From Candidatus Thermofonsia Clade 1 bacterium (GTDB lineage Bacteria > Chloroflexota > Anaerolineae > Aggregatilineales > UBA2796): 64,000 nt of DNA. Where the stretch lies: NCBI GenBank assembly GCA_002794705.1, contig PGTK01000008.1, forward strand, positions 1 to 64,000. Direction: 5' to 3'. A program made the position numbers and the translations under genes. The notes beneath the pieces are model-generated. The model ran no database searches, was not told where the DNA came from, and worked only from the letters and a program-made list of their open reading frames with translations. This document shows positions 1 to 8,670 of the stretch, one piece after another (positions within the stretch are counted from its first letter, which is position 1; each line of letters opens with the position of its first letter).

Positions 1-1694
1 GCGTCTGTACGCAGCTGCTAGAGGCGACTTTCACCTTGAGCAACCCAAGTGGCACAAGCATTGTGGACGCGCCGTACATCATCACGGATAGCGCTGGCAG
101 TACCGTTCAGAGCGGCACGGTCTCAGTGCAGGCAGGTGGGAGCGCCACCTTGACGGTCACGGGCATTGCCGGGACGCTCACGCTCTCAGTTTCAGGCGTA
201 GTGACGGCGACCAGCACGGTTGAGTGCATCCCGCCAACCGCGACGCCCACCCCCACACCGCCTCCGACCGAAGTCGCTGCGCAGGTGACGGGTACAGGCA
301 TCTGCACGGCTGAAGGTGTGGTCACCTTCACGCTGAACAATCCTGGCGGCACGGTCGTGGAGCAGGCATACATCGTCACCAACGCTGCAGGCACGGTTCT
401 TGCTACAGGCACTGTGACCATTCCAGCAGGCGGCAGCGCGACGATCACGGTCAGCGGGACGCCTGGCACGGTCACGTTGACCATTCCGGGCTTGGCGCTC
501 AGCATCAGCACAGTCTGCGCTGAGCCGCCTGAAGAGCTGCCGTGCGGCTATTGGGAGATGGACGCGGATGGCTTCCCCGTCTTCTATTACAACACAGCCG
601 CCTGCGAGCCTGAGTCGTTGGAGCGCGTCTGGGAGCCGATCACGATTGGTGGCGCGAGCTGCCCTGCTTGGTCGGTCTACCATACCTTCCGCACGGGCGA
701 CTGGGAACTCTTCCGTCTGGGCGAGATTCCGGGCAAGCCCGACGCGCCTGAGAACCTCTCACAGGCGATCAATCCCGACTGGCACGATATCAATCCGAGC
801 CGTTCACCCGATAATGAGTGGATCGCCTATGCCAGCAACCGTAGCGGCACTTGGAACATCTGGGTGGCACGCACAGACGGCAGCGAGCAGCGGCAAGCCA
901 CGTTCAACGAGCGCAGCATCTCTGTTGATCCCGTCTGGTCGCCGGATGGACGCTTTATCGCGTATGAGTCGGATAAGTTGGGCAACTGGGAAATCTTCTT
1001 GTTTGACGTGACACAGCGCAACAGTCCTGAGGTGCGCCTGACCGACAATCGCGCCCTCGACGTGAACCCGTACTGGTCGCCCGATAGCAAGAAGATCATC
1101 TTTGAGAGCCTGCGCGACGGCATTCGCAACATCTACGAACTGGATATTGAGACGCTTGACGTGACGCGCCTGAGCGACGGTCAGGGCGTGGATCGCTTCC
1201 CGCAGTACAGCAACAAGGGCGATAAGATCGCCTTCGTAACTGAGCGCGAGGGACGTACCACAGGTCAGATCGCCATCATGAACGCAGACGGCTCCGATGT
1301 CCAGCTGATCTCTGATCCGAATGGTGACGCAAGCGCGATTGCGTGGTCGCCCAATGATGAGCTGATCGCCTATCAGATGCGCCTTGGCACGGATATCGGC
1401 ATTTACGTCTATGAGCTGGCAACAGGCATCACGCGCCGCGTGACCGATACGCAGAGCCTGAACACATCGCCGACGTGGATTTGCGAGTCCACTACGCTTC
1501 TGTTCACCTCGAATGCGCCCGGCAACGCAGATATCTACAGCACCAATGCCTTGCCGATCACAGCGCCGCCGATTGACGTGAAGCTAGAAGGCTCGCAGCT
1601 GACCGATCATCCGCAGACTGACCGCGATCCGCAGAACACGCCTTCTGAAGAGGACGCCAGTACGCGCAAATCCCGCGATCCCAAGCGTCAGTAG
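1..1694 (+). CDS. PD40/TolB-type beta-propeller protein with N-terminal tandem repeats (5' partial)
   Basis: The frame is open to the first base, so the start lies upstream. Two tandem repeats of roughly 80-90 residues come first. They are rich in Thr, Gly and Val, share the pattern C...TFTLxNPxGT...AYIxT..AG, and are separated by a short TPTPTPPPT linker. After about residue 175 there is a run of WD40-like PD40 blades with motifs such as NPSRSPDNEWIAYASNR, DPVWSPDGRFIAYESD and NPYWSPDSKKIIFESLRDG. Such propellers occur in TolB and in cell-surface sensory proteins. The repeats and linker suggest an exported surface protein, but the signal region is outside the window. The substrate or partner is unknown. 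A strong terminator follows. The propeller call is secure; the function is not. Confidence 0.8.
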   Translation, partial: VCTQLLEATFTLSNPSGTSIVDAPYIITDSAGSTVQSGTVSVQAGGSATLTVTGIAGTLTLSVSGVVTATSTVECIPPTATPTPTPPPTEVAAQVTGTGICTAEGVVTFTLNNPGGTVVEQAYIVTNAAGTVLATGTVTIPAGGSATITVSGTPGTVTLTIPGLALSISTVCAEPPEELPCGYWEMDADGFPVFYYNTAACEPESLERVWEPITIGGASCPAWSVYHTFRTGDWELFRLGEIPGKPDAPENLSQAINPDWHDINPSRSPDNEWIAYASNRSGTWNIWVARTDGSEQRQATFNERSISVDPVWSPDGRFIAYESDKLGNWEIFLFDVTQRNSPEVRLTDNRALDVNPYWSPDSKKIIFESLRDGIRNIYELDIETLDVTRLSDGQGVDRFPQYSNKGDKIAFVTEREGRTTGQIAIMNADGSDVQLISDPNGDASAIAWSPNDELIAYQMRLGTDIGIYVYELATGITRRVTDTQSLNTSPTWICESTTLLFTSNAPGNADIYSTNALPITAPPIDVKLEGSQLTDHPQTDRDPQNTPSEEDASTRKSRDPKRQ

Positions 1695-1742
1695 GCAGAA
1701 GGCGCTGAGCGACCGCAGTCAGTAGGTCTGTAACATTGCAGG

Positions 1743-1775
1743 CAGCGGCGGAGGGCAACTTCCGCCGCTGTTTTT
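1743..1775 (+). terminator. Rho-independent terminator after the PD40 protein
   Basis: A perfect 10-bp stem (CAGCGGCGGA / TCCGCCGCTG) encloses an 8-nt loop and is followed by five T. A second small hairpin, GCGGCT-GCAC-AGCCGC at 1783-1798 with a TATATTTTT tail, follows directly and may serve as a backup. Confidence 0.85.
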
Positions 1776-1838
1776 GGGCAAGGCGGCTGCACAGCCGCTA
1801 TATTTTTCAGTGTGCAGTGCAACAGAGGGAGCGTGGTC

Positions 1839-2888
1839 ATGGCGTATTATTTGGTCTTGCTTTCGCCCAGCGCGTATGAGGCGTTTCGGGAGACTTTGCA
1901 CTTCCCTGAGTGGCGCGCTCCTGCTGTGGCGGCTCTGCAAGCAGGTGATTACTTGATTGCCTACCTGCCCGCGCTCTCGCGTTGGATCGGCGTTTTGGAG
2001 GTGCAGGCTGTGCGCGGCGCGCAGGTGCGCGTTCAGCCGCAGGTGTGGCTCTCGCTTGCGCAAGGCGTCCCGCTGACACACTCCCGCCTTTGGACTACCC
2101 TCAGTTTCACGCGCCAACGCGATCCTGATATGGCGAGCGCGATTCCGACCTTGCGCACTACGCTCACGCCGCTCAGCGAGGCTGATGGCGCACTTCTAGC
2201 CGATTTCCTGCGCGCTCAGGCTGCCTCAGGGCAAGAGACGCCCTACGATCAAGCAGCCTATCAGAGCCTTTTGGCGCGCCGCTTGGTGCGGAGCGACGGG
2301 CGGGGCGTGATCGCTGCTATGCCCGATCTGCACGATATGCATATTGAGGATTTGTTCTATAGCAATATTGAGGGGCGCGAGACGGTCCGTGTGCAGGCGC
2401 TCTTGGCAGATGCGGGCGCTAAGATGGGCTATACCATCTGGATTCCGCATGAGGATCGTTCGGTCGTTTTCCGCGAGTGGAAGCCTAAACAGCGCCCCAT
2501 GCTGGACTCGTTCGATGCCTTTGACCTCGATAGGCTGACGCGAGAGACCCTTGAGCGCTTTGATATGCTTTGGCTGCAAGATGGGCAGATCGTGCGCGCT
2601 TTCGAAATCGAACACAGCTACTCGATCTACTTAGGTCTGCTGCGCCTTGCCGATTTTTTCAGTCTGCAGCCGCAAGCCGCCGTGCGCGTCCATTTGGTAG
2701 CGCCCGATTCGCGCCGTGAGCGCATTTTTCAGGAGGTGCGCCGCCCGTGCTTCAGCTTGATGCAACCCGCGCCGCTTTGTGAGCTGATCACGTACCTTTC
2801 TTATGAGGGAGTCCGTGATTTTACAGCGCAGCCAATGCAGCCCTTCGGCGCTGATGGGCTAGATGCTTTTGTCGAGGCGATTGAGTAG
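1839..2888 (+). CDS. EVE-domain protein with C-terminal nuclease-like domain (putative modified-DNA-dependent defence)
   Basis: ATG 1839 is chosen because AGAGGGAG lies at good spacing upstream; an in-frame ATG 27 bases earlier lacks this. The N-terminus (MAYYLVLLSPSAYEAF, then GDYLIAYLPALSRWIGVLEV) matches the EVE fold of the PUA/YTH group, which binds modified bases and is often fused to restriction effectors. The C-terminal half has DLHDMHIEDLFYSNIE, a charged stretch around IPHEDRSVVFREWKPKQ, then FEIEHSYSIYLGLLRLADF and HLVAPDSRRERIFQEVRRP. This pattern recurs in uncharacterised EVE-linked, restriction-like proteins. Catalysis is inferred, since I see only a possible E-x-E active-site pair in FEIEH. 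It stands alone, with no methyltransferase beside it. The ends are well defined by the upstream terminator and a convergent gene. Confidence 0.7.
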   Translation: MAYYLVLLSPSAYEAFRETLHFPEWRAPAVAALQAGDYLIAYLPALSRWIGVLEVQAVRGAQVRVQPQVWLSLAQGVPLTHSRLWTTLSFTRQRDPDMASAIPTLRTTLTPLSEADGALLADFLRAQAASGQETPYDQAAYQSLLARRLVRSDGRGVIAAMPDLHDMHIEDLFYSNIEGRETVRVQALLADAGAKMGYTIWIPHEDRSVVFREWKPKQRPMLDSFDAFDLDRLTRETLERFDMLWLQDGQIVRAFEIEHSYSIYLGLLRLADFFSLQPQAAVRVHLVAPDSRRERIFQEVRRPCFSLMQPAPLCELITYLSYEGVRDFTAQPMQPFGADGLDAFVEAIE

Positions 2889-2890
2889 CG

Positions 2891-3151
2891 CTAGGCGGGC
2901 GAGAGCAGCCTGGCGATCAGCAGCACGGCGCCCAGCAGGCACGCACCGAGTGCGATCATCAAAATCAGCGGACAGCCTACGCGGAACAGGCGCGGCGCGC
3001 CGAATGTATCGCCCAGACTCTCTGCCACAATGCCGAAAGCCTCAAGGGCAGTGGTCACGCGCAGCAAGATCGGCGTGATCGCTGTCATGAGCAGCAAGCC
3101 GAGCGCGCCCACGCCCGCTAAGACCAGAAAAATCGTCGGTGGACCTTCCAT
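2891..3151 (-). CDS. Small two-TM membrane protein downstream of the histidine kinase
   Basis: This 86-residue protein has two hydrophobic helices, about residues 5-28 (FLVLAGVGALGLLLMTAITP) and 58-83 (PLILMIALGACLLGAVLLIAR), joined by a short polar loop. It starts 3 nt after the kinase stop on the same strand, so it is probably co-transcribed and may be a membrane partner of that kinase, which itself lacks obvious membrane segments. I do not recognise a family. The small size makes the call less certain, but its position in the operon and its clear two-helix hydropathy favour a real gene. Confidence 0.55.
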   Translation of the reverse strand: MEGPPTIFLVLAGVGALGLLLMTAITPILLRVTTALEAFGIVAESLGDTFGAPRLFRVGCPLILMIALGACLLGAVLLIARLLSPA

Positions 3152-3154
3152 TGC

Positions 3155-5893
3155 TCATTTCCCGTTGGCTGGTGATCCGTGCAGCGGCAAACGCAGGTAG
3201 AACGTTGTGCCTTTGCCCAGTTCGCTCTCAAAGGTGATCTCGCCGCTGTGCTTGGCAACGATCTCTTGCACAATTGCCATGCCCAGTCCTGTGCCGGCGG
3301 CGCCCGTCTTTTGAGCGGCGCTTCCCCTGAAGAAACGGTCGAAGAGTCGCGCTTTTTCTTCAGGCGCAATGCCGAGTCCGCTATCGGCAACGCAGATGAG
3401 TGCGTATCTCTCCTCATGCAGCACCGAGACGTGGATCGCGCCGCCGCTGGGCGTGTAATTCATCGCGTTGCTGATTAAGTTGCCCACTGCTTGCACGATC
3501 AGCTTGGCGTCCAGCATGGCGCTCACGGCTTCAGAGGCGGGCGTGTAGACCAGTGTCAAGCCGCGCTGTGCTGCTAGGGCTTGGCGATCCAAGACTAAGT
3601 TGCCGATTAAGAGGTTGAGATCAGTCGGCTGCAGAGTGACCGTGACATGCTCAGAGTCGAGGCGCGAGAGCAGGAGCAAATCTTCGATCAAGGCGCTCAG
3701 GCGCTCAGACTCGCGCTGCATGGTGGCAAGATAGTGATCGCGGCGCTCAGGTGTACCTTTTTGGAGCAGGTGCAGATATAGCTTCAGGTTTGCCAGAGGC
3801 GTGCGCAACTCATGTGAGACGTTTGAGATGAATTGCGCTTTCATGCGCGCTATCTCTTTTAAGTAGGAAATATCGCGCAGGCTCACTACAACGCCAATGG
3901 TCTCGCCTTTGGCATTCGGCACCCGCGAGAGCGTGACCGCCGCCTCATACGGCGCAGCGTTGCGGCGCGGCACGCGCCGTTCGCCCTGCCAGACCCGCTT
4001 TGGCACGCCCTCGCTGGTTTGCGCCTCTTCAATCAGCTCAAAGACATCAAAGCCAAGCAGCTCTGTGCTGGTGAGTTGCCGTGCCTCGCTCAGCGAATAG
4101 CCGTGTTGCTCTTCAAAGGCGGCGTTGACTAGCTCCACCTTGCCGTTTTGATCGAAGACGACGAGCGACTCGCCTGTAGCGAACAGGATCGCCACTGTGC
4201 GCTCTTGTGCCGCGCTGATCTCTTGGGTACGCTGCCGTACGCGCTGCTCTAGGAGTGCATTCTGGGCGCGCACCGATTCGATCAAGTGCGCCCGATCCAG
4301 CGCAACTGCTGTCTGGTAGGCGATCAGCGAGAGCAGGCGCATATCATCGCTGTTGAAGGCAAAGGCCTGCGGGCGCGCAATCGCCAAAACGCCTAAGACA
4401 GCGCCATTGTAGATGATCGGCGCGATCATGCTAGAGCGCATGTTTGTCTGTTTGAAGTACTCAGGCTGAACGAAGCGCACTTCGGTCTGATAGTCATCAA
4501 TCACGCACAATTCATGCGTTTTGATGGCATAGCCAATGGCTGTGCCATCATCAGCCTGCCAGAAGCGTTCTGCCATGTGGCTTCGCTCCCAGCCGCGCCA
4601 TGCCCGCAGCCTAAAAACGCCCTGCGCTTCCAAAAAGAGGCTCACGTGCTGCAGGCGGAACGCATCAGCTGTGGCATTGACCACTGCCTCAGCGATCTCT
4701 TGCTCAGTTTGCAGCTCTAACAAATGACGGGCGAGGTCAAGCAGAATTGCCTGCTCGTTGATGCGCTGTGCGCGCAGTTGGGCGTGCAGGCGCGCATGAT
4801 TGACTGCAATGCTGATGTTCGCAGCCAGCGCCTGTGCAGTGTTGATCTCGCTGATCAGGAATTGGCGCGGCGCGTTCATTTCCAACAGTGCCGCAATACC
4901 ACGCACGCCATCTTCAAAGCGGATGGGCAAGAAGAGGGCTGAGTGCGCTCGATGTTGTTCCAGATAGGCGGCGCACGCAGGCGTCAGGAGCGGATCGTTG
5001 CGCTGTAAGAGCAGCCATTGCTGTCTGTTCAGCACCTGACAGACCAGATTCGGCGGCGGTAGCGAGGGCTGAACGGACATGCTCTGAGCGTTGCTGTTAT
5101 ATTGGCTCAGAATTTGTAACGATTCCTCAGCGCGCTGCTCATAGATGCAGCAAGCCGATGTGCGCAGCATCTCGACGAAGGAAATGGCGGCGGCGTGTAG
5201 CACTGAATCGAGGTTCAGGCTGCTGGTTGCCTGCACAGAGGCTTGATAGAGCATTGCCAGTTGGCGGTTATGCTCCTGATCGGCGGCAAGCTGCTGCGCG
5301 TTATGAATGGCAATTGCCGCCTGCACAATGATGTGCTGCAGACTATCCAACTCATCAAGGCTGAAAAGCGGCTCAGACTGAGTGCGATAGAGCGCAAGCA
5401 CGCCGATCACGTTGCCCTGCCAACGTAGCGGCAAGAGCGCCACAACATCGTAATGAGCAAAGTGTTCGCCATGCAGAGCCGCCATGAAGCGCCCGTAATC
5501 GTTCATCACCAGCGGGACGCCCGTACGCCGCACCTGATGGAGCGGGCTATAATCGGCGGGCAGGCGCTGACCCAGCAAACTCGGCACGATCTCCAGCTCT
5601 GCACCAACTATCAAGTCGCTGCTGCCCTGCACGGTTAAGTAGAGCAAACTGGCGTCCACAGGCACAATGTTCCGAATCCGTTGCAAGATGAGCTGGAGCG
5701 TGGAGGGTAAGTCCACTTGGCTCATGATGTCCAGAGCAGTCATGTAGATGGCGTAGCTCTCTTTGAGGGTGCGCTGGTGATCTGCCTCAAGGCGCGCTAA
5801 ACGAGCTTGGCACTCAGCAAGATTCGCCCGCAGAGCGTCGCGCTCAGCGCGCAGTGCCTCAATCATTTCGGCAGTAGCCTGATCCATTGGCAT
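3155..5893 (-). CDS. Soluble multi-GAF/PAS sensor histidine kinase
   Basis: Reading from the N-terminus, there is a short coiled coil (about 5-50), three GAF-like domains (about 55-200, 215-370, 385-545), a coiled-coil linker (QRTQEISAAQE), a PAS domain (about 560-685), then HisKA and HATPase_c. Counting from a GTG three codons upstream, the phospho-acceptor is H697 in SNVSHELRTPLANL, the N box lies near 806-815 (VGNLISNAMNYTP), and the G boxes are DSGLG (840-844) and GTGLG (870-874). No transmembrane segment is visible, so it is a cytoplasmic, hybrid-free kinase. No response regulator is adjacent. GTG 5902, ATG 5893 and ATG 5887 are all possible starts and none has a clear Shine-Dalgarno. 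It follows the STAS-like gene closely, suggesting co-expression. Confidence 0.9.
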   Translation of the reverse strand: MPMDQATAEMIEALRAERDALRANLAECQARLARLEADHQRTLKESYAIYMTALDIMSQVDLPSTLQLILQRIRNIVPVDASLLYLTVQGSSDLIVGAELEIVPSLLGQRLPADYSPLHQVRRTGVPLVMNDYGRFMAALHGEHFAHYDVVALLPLRWQGNVIGVLALYRTQSEPLFSLDELDSLQHIIVQAAIAIHNAQQLAADQEHNRQLAMLYQASVQATSSLNLDSVLHAAAISFVEMLRTSACCIYEQRAEESLQILSQYNSNAQSMSVQPSLPPPNLVCQVLNRQQWLLLQRNDPLLTPACAAYLEQHRAHSALFLPIRFEDGVRGIAALLEMNAPRQFLISEINTAQALAANISIAVNHARLHAQLRAQRINEQAILLDLARHLLELQTEQEIAEAVVNATADAFRLQHVSLFLEAQGVFRLRAWRGWERSHMAERFWQADDGTAIGYAIKTHELCVIDDYQTEVRFVQPEYFKQTNMRSSMIAPIIYNGAVLGVLAIARPQAFAFNSDDMRLLSLIAYQTAVALDRAHLIESVRAQNALLEQRVRQRTQEISAAQERTVAILFATGESLVVFDQNGKVELVNAAFEEQHGYSLSEARQLTSTELLGFDVFELIEEAQTSEGVPKRVWQGERRVPRRNAAPYEAAVTLSRVPNAKGETIGVVVSLRDISYLKEIARMKAQFISNVSHELRTPLANLKLYLHLLQKGTPERRDHYLATMQRESERLSALIEDLLLLSRLDSEHVTVTLQPTDLNLLIGNLVLDRQALAAQRGLTLVYTPASEAVSAMLDAKLIVQAVGNLISNAMNYTPSGGAIHVSVLHEERYALICVADSGLGIAPEEKARLFDRFFRGSAAQKTGAAGTGLGMAIVQEIVAKHSGEITFESELGKGTTFYLRLPLHGSPANGK

Positions 5894-5911
5894 CACTCGC
5901 ACTTGTCTGTT

Positions 5912-6295
5912 TTACAAGCCGTGAATGCGCACAACCTCGCGCAGGAAGCGCGCCCCTTCCTCTACATCGCCAAAGCTCGAATACTTCAAGCCGAAAAGGT
6001 GCGATAGGCTCTTCAAGACGAAGTGAACTGCAGGCTTGTTGCCAACCATTGCAGTGTAGCCCATCTTGGGATGACGCAGAAATTGCTGCAGAGCCTTCAG
6101 CTCAGCCACGTGAAAGCCGCCTGTCTTGCCGACGGAACGCATGTCCGAGATAAAATGGACTTTGCGCTCGGCTTTGTCCAAAAAACCAGTATAAGTGGCA
6201 AGCGCTTCCTCAACCTCAGGGCGCGTGATATCGCCAACAAAGGTCGAGAGGACGATCATGTTCTCAGGGTCGTACCATTCAATGTGAATAGGCAT
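5912..6295 (-). CDS. SpoIIAA/STAS-like protein upstream of the histidine kinase
   Basis: This 127-residue alpha/beta protein begins MPIHIEWYDPENMIVLSTF and has a conserved-looking core, VHFISDMRSVGKTGGFHVAELKAL. The sequence order and length resemble the SpoIIAA-like/STAS proteins that act as switch or lipid-binding modules. The usual phospho-accepting Ser is not obvious, so an anti-anti-sigma function cannot be claimed. The start is secure: AGGAGGAA lies 8 nt before ATG 6295. It is first in an apparent three-gene operon with the kinase and the two-TM protein. TACAAT at 6338-6343 (minus strand) is a candidate -10 box, without a good -35 box. Confidence 0.65.
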   Translation of the reverse strand: MPIHIEWYDPENMIVLSTFVGDITRPEVEEALATYTGFLDKAERKVHFISDMRSVGKTGGFHVAELKALQQFLRHPKMGYTAMVGNKPAVHFVLKSLSHLFGLKYSSFGDVEEGARFLREVVRIHGL

Positions 6296-6472
6296 CCGAA
6301 TGCTTCCTCCTCATGCCCGCTAGACAGTTCCCTGACAATTGTAGCGCGTCTGACCGCTTGCCTCATCATAAAAATTGATCGTTCTATTACGAAGTCTACA
6401 TGCATTAACGCACCACAGAGTGCAAAGGTTGCTCTCAAGGCAGGCTAGTTTCAGGAGCCGCCTGTCTTGCGA

Positions 6473-6501
6473 TTGACGGGCGCTAGACTTTCATCTAGAC
6501 T
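6473..6501 (+). promoter_or_regulatory. Sigma-70 type promoter of the DUF1269-like gene
   Basis: TTGACG (6473-6478), 17-bp spacer, TAGACT (6496-6501). The hexamer TAGACT also occurs at 6484-6489, giving a 12-bp-spaced direct repeat inside the promoter. The predicted 5' leader is about 28 nt. Confidence 0.6.
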
Positions 6502-6535
6502 CGAAGAAAAGCCTTGTGCAGCGAGGAACTAGTCC

Positions 6536-7084
6536 ATGACAAAACTTTTTGTAGCATTTTTTGAGAATACGCGCCGTGCGCACGAAGTGCTGGAAGAATT
6601 GCAAGATATGGAATTCGAACAGCTGATTGACCTGAAAGATGCCGTTGTAGCAACCAAGAATCAGCGCGGCAAGATGCGTATCTACCAGACCCACGACGTT
6701 ACGCCGAGTCTGGGCGCATTGAGCGGCGCGGCGGTTGGTGTGATTGTGGGCGGCATTCTGGGCGGACCGCTGGGCTGGGGCTTGCTGGCGAGCGGCGCAG
6801 CGGTCGGTTTGTTGGCAGGCTCAGGCGTGGGCGCACTGGTGGCAGCGCTGATTGATACAGGCATTGATAACACCTTCATTCGCCAAGTGGCGGAGCAAAT
6901 TCAGCCGAACACTTCGGCGATCTTTGTCTTGGTGCGCAAGGGCAACGAAGAAATGGTCAAGCGCGAGCTAGAGCGCTTCGCTGTGCGCCTGATCGAGACC
7001 GAGATCGACTCTCAGCAGGTGCAAGCTATTCAAGCTGCTGTGGATAACCTGCCCAACGTGCCGCGTGAGAGCGATCCGCAATGA
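6536..7084 (+). CDS. DUF1269-like glycine-zipper membrane protein
   Basis: A 182-residue protein with an N-terminal ferredoxin-like segment (MTKLFVAFFENTRRAHEVLEEL), then LKDAVVATKNQRGKMRIYQTHD. A long Gly/Ala hairpin follows at about 58-115 (SGAAVGVIVGGILGGPLGWG and LLASGAAVGLLAGSGVGAL), and the C-terminus is soluble (NTSAIFVLVRK...). This layout is typical of DUF1269 proteins, membrane-associated proteins of unknown function. GAGGAA supplies a Shine-Dalgarno before ATG 6536. The stop overlaps the next start by four bases (ATGA), so the two genes are translationally coupled. Confidence 0.8.
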   Translation: MTKLFVAFFENTRRAHEVLEELQDMEFEQLIDLKDAVVATKNQRGKMRIYQTHDVTPSLGALSGAAVGVIVGGILGGPLGWGLLASGAAVGLLAGSGVGALVAALIDTGIDNTFIRQVAEQIQPNTSAIFVLVRKGNEEMVKRELERFAVRLIETEIDSQQVQAIQAAVDNLPNVPRESDPQ

Positions 7085-8565
7085 GCGCAGCGCGCCGATC
7101 CGTGCCGAGTCTGTTCAGAGCGCTCAGCACGCAGCGCCTTGTGCCGCTGATTTTCTTTGCCCTGCTTTTCGCCCTCGCCACGCGCCCGCCTGTTGATACT
7201 GATACATGGTGGCACTTGCGCACAGGTGAGCTGATCCTGCAGACAGGCGAGACGCCGCGCACAGATACTTTCTCGCACACGCGCTACGGACAAACGTGGG
7301 ATTACATCGGCTGGATCGCGCAGGTGGTCATGGCGCTCAGCTACCGTGCGCTCGGCGAGGCGGGCTTAGCGCTGCTGACAGCCGCCCTAGCGACGCTCGG
7401 CATGTGGCTTGTGTGGCAAGTCTGCGAGGGCGATGTCTACACACGCGCTTTTGCCGTCCTGATCGGCGCGACGGCGGCTGCGATCTTCTGGTCAGCGCGC
7501 CCACAGATGTTCAGTTTCGTCTTCGCAGCGCTGTTGCTGTATTTGCTGCACCGTCTCAAACGTCAAGGTCAGGATCAGACATGGCTAATCGTGCCGTTGA
7601 TCATCGTCTGGGTGAACACGCATCCGGGCTACTTCATTGCCTTCATCTTGCTGGGCGGCTTCATCGCAGGTGAAGCGCTAGGCAAGATTCTCAACGCCCT
7701 TGAGACTCCTGCGCTCACATGGCGGCAAATTGGCAAGCTGATCGTGATCACGGCGATCAGCTACGCCGCCCTCGCCCTGAATCCAGCGGGCATAGCCACT
7801 TGGACATACGCCTTTCGCACTTTTGGCATTGGCGCGCTGCAAAATTACATCCAAGAGTGGGCATCGCCCGATTTTCATCAGCGCGAGACGTGGGCATTCC
7901 TCGCGCTCTTCTTCGGGACGTTCGCTGTAGTCGGGTTTTCGCAGCGGCGGCACGATCTGACTGACCTGTTCCTATTCTGCGGTACAGCGTTCATGGCGTT
8001 CTACGCTGCACGGAACATCTCGCTGTTCGCACTGGTAGCAACGCCGATCCTCACACGGCACGTCCATGCTTTCCGTGAGCTGCGCGGTTGGCGCTTGCCG
8101 AAGGCGCGCCCGCCCAAAGGCGCGGCACTTGCCTTGAACTGGTTGCTCTTAGCGCTGATCGTGGGCGGCGCAGCGCTGAAGGTCGTTACAGAGCTGACGC
8201 CCAGCGCCATTCAGCGCGCTCAGGCAGAGCGTCTGCCGCTTGGCGCGGTCGCCTACTTGAATGCAGCGCGTCCGCGAGGCACTATGTTCAACAGCTATAA
8301 CTGGGGCGGCTATCTGCTGTTCGCCGCGCCTGACTTCCCTGTCTTCGTAGACGGGCGCACCGATCTCTACGATGATGAGCTGCTGACTGAGTGGCTGCGC
8401 GCCTACACGGGCGCGGCATGGCGCGAGGTTTTCACGCGCTGGTCAATTGATTTGGTAGTGATCGAGCGCGAGAGCGTGCTTGCCGCCCTCCTGCGCGACT
8501 CAGCTGACTGGCAAGAGACATACAGCGACTCGATTAGCGCTGTCTTCAGGCGGCGCAGCAGCTGA
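7081..8565 (+). CDS. Polytopic membrane protein, GT-C glycosyltransferase-like
   Basis: A 494-residue protein with about ten to twelve predicted membrane helices. An early periplasmic loop contains PVDTDTWWHLRTGELILQTG, an acidic motif placed where GT-C enzymes (PMT/ArnT and relatives) carry their catalytic Asp. A soluble C-terminal part (about 390-494) includes FNSYNWGGYLLF and FVDGRTDLYDDELL, seen in many uncharacterised membrane proteins of this type. The gene is coupled to the DUF1269-like gene by ATGA. The lipid-linked sugar donor and the acceptor are unknown. It could instead be a non-enzymatic relative, because only the general layout supports the assignment. Confidence 0.65.
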   Translation: MSAARRSVPSLFRALSTQRLVPLIFFALLFALATRPPVDTDTWWHLRTGELILQTGETPRTDTFSHTRYGQTWDYIGWIAQVVMALSYRALGEAGLALLTAALATLGMWLVWQVCEGDVYTRAFAVLIGATAAAIFWSARPQMFSFVFAALLLYLLHRLKRQGQDQTWLIVPLIIVWVNTHPGYFIAFILLGGFIAGEALGKILNALETPALTWRQIGKLIVITAISYAALALNPAGIATWTYAFRTFGIGALQNYIQEWASPDFHQRETWAFLALFFGTFAVVGFSQRRHDLTDLFLFCGTAFMAFYAARNISLFALVATPILTRHVHAFRELRGWRLPKARPPKGAALALNWLLLALIVGGAALKVVTELTPSAIQRAQAERLPLGAVAYLNAARPRGTMFNSYNWGGYLLFAAPDFPVFVDGRTDLYDDELLTEWLRAYTGAAWREVFTRWSIDLVVIERESVLAALLRDSADWQETYSDSISAVFRRRSS

Positions 8566-8575
8566 AAAAAGCAGA

Positions 8576-8591
8576 TGATTGATACCAATCA
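8576..8591 (+). other. Small hairpin after the GT-C-like gene (possible weak terminator)
   Basis: TGATTG-ATAC-CAATCA, a perfect 6-bp stem shortly after the stop, with TTTTT about nine bases beyond. The gap to the T-run makes it a poor terminator. Confidence 0.35.
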
Positions 8592-8609
8592 CTGAATAAT
8601 TTTTAGCTG

Positions 8610-8638
8610 TTGACTTACTCTAAATTTTATTATAAGAT
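8610..8638 (+). promoter_or_regulatory. Promoter of the 153-residue orphan protein
   Basis: TTGACT (8610-8615), 17-bp spacer, TAAGAT (8633-8638), in a markedly AT-rich stretch (about 8566-8660). AAAAGGAG (8657-8664) is the ribosome-binding site. Confidence 0.65.
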
Positions 8639-8670
8639 GAAAATGCAAAGGATCACAAAAGGAGTCAATT

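Noticed and set aside
107..683. Two minus-strand frames over the PD40 repeats
   Set aside because: Low-complexity Val/Pro translation of the repeat region; shadow of the real gene.
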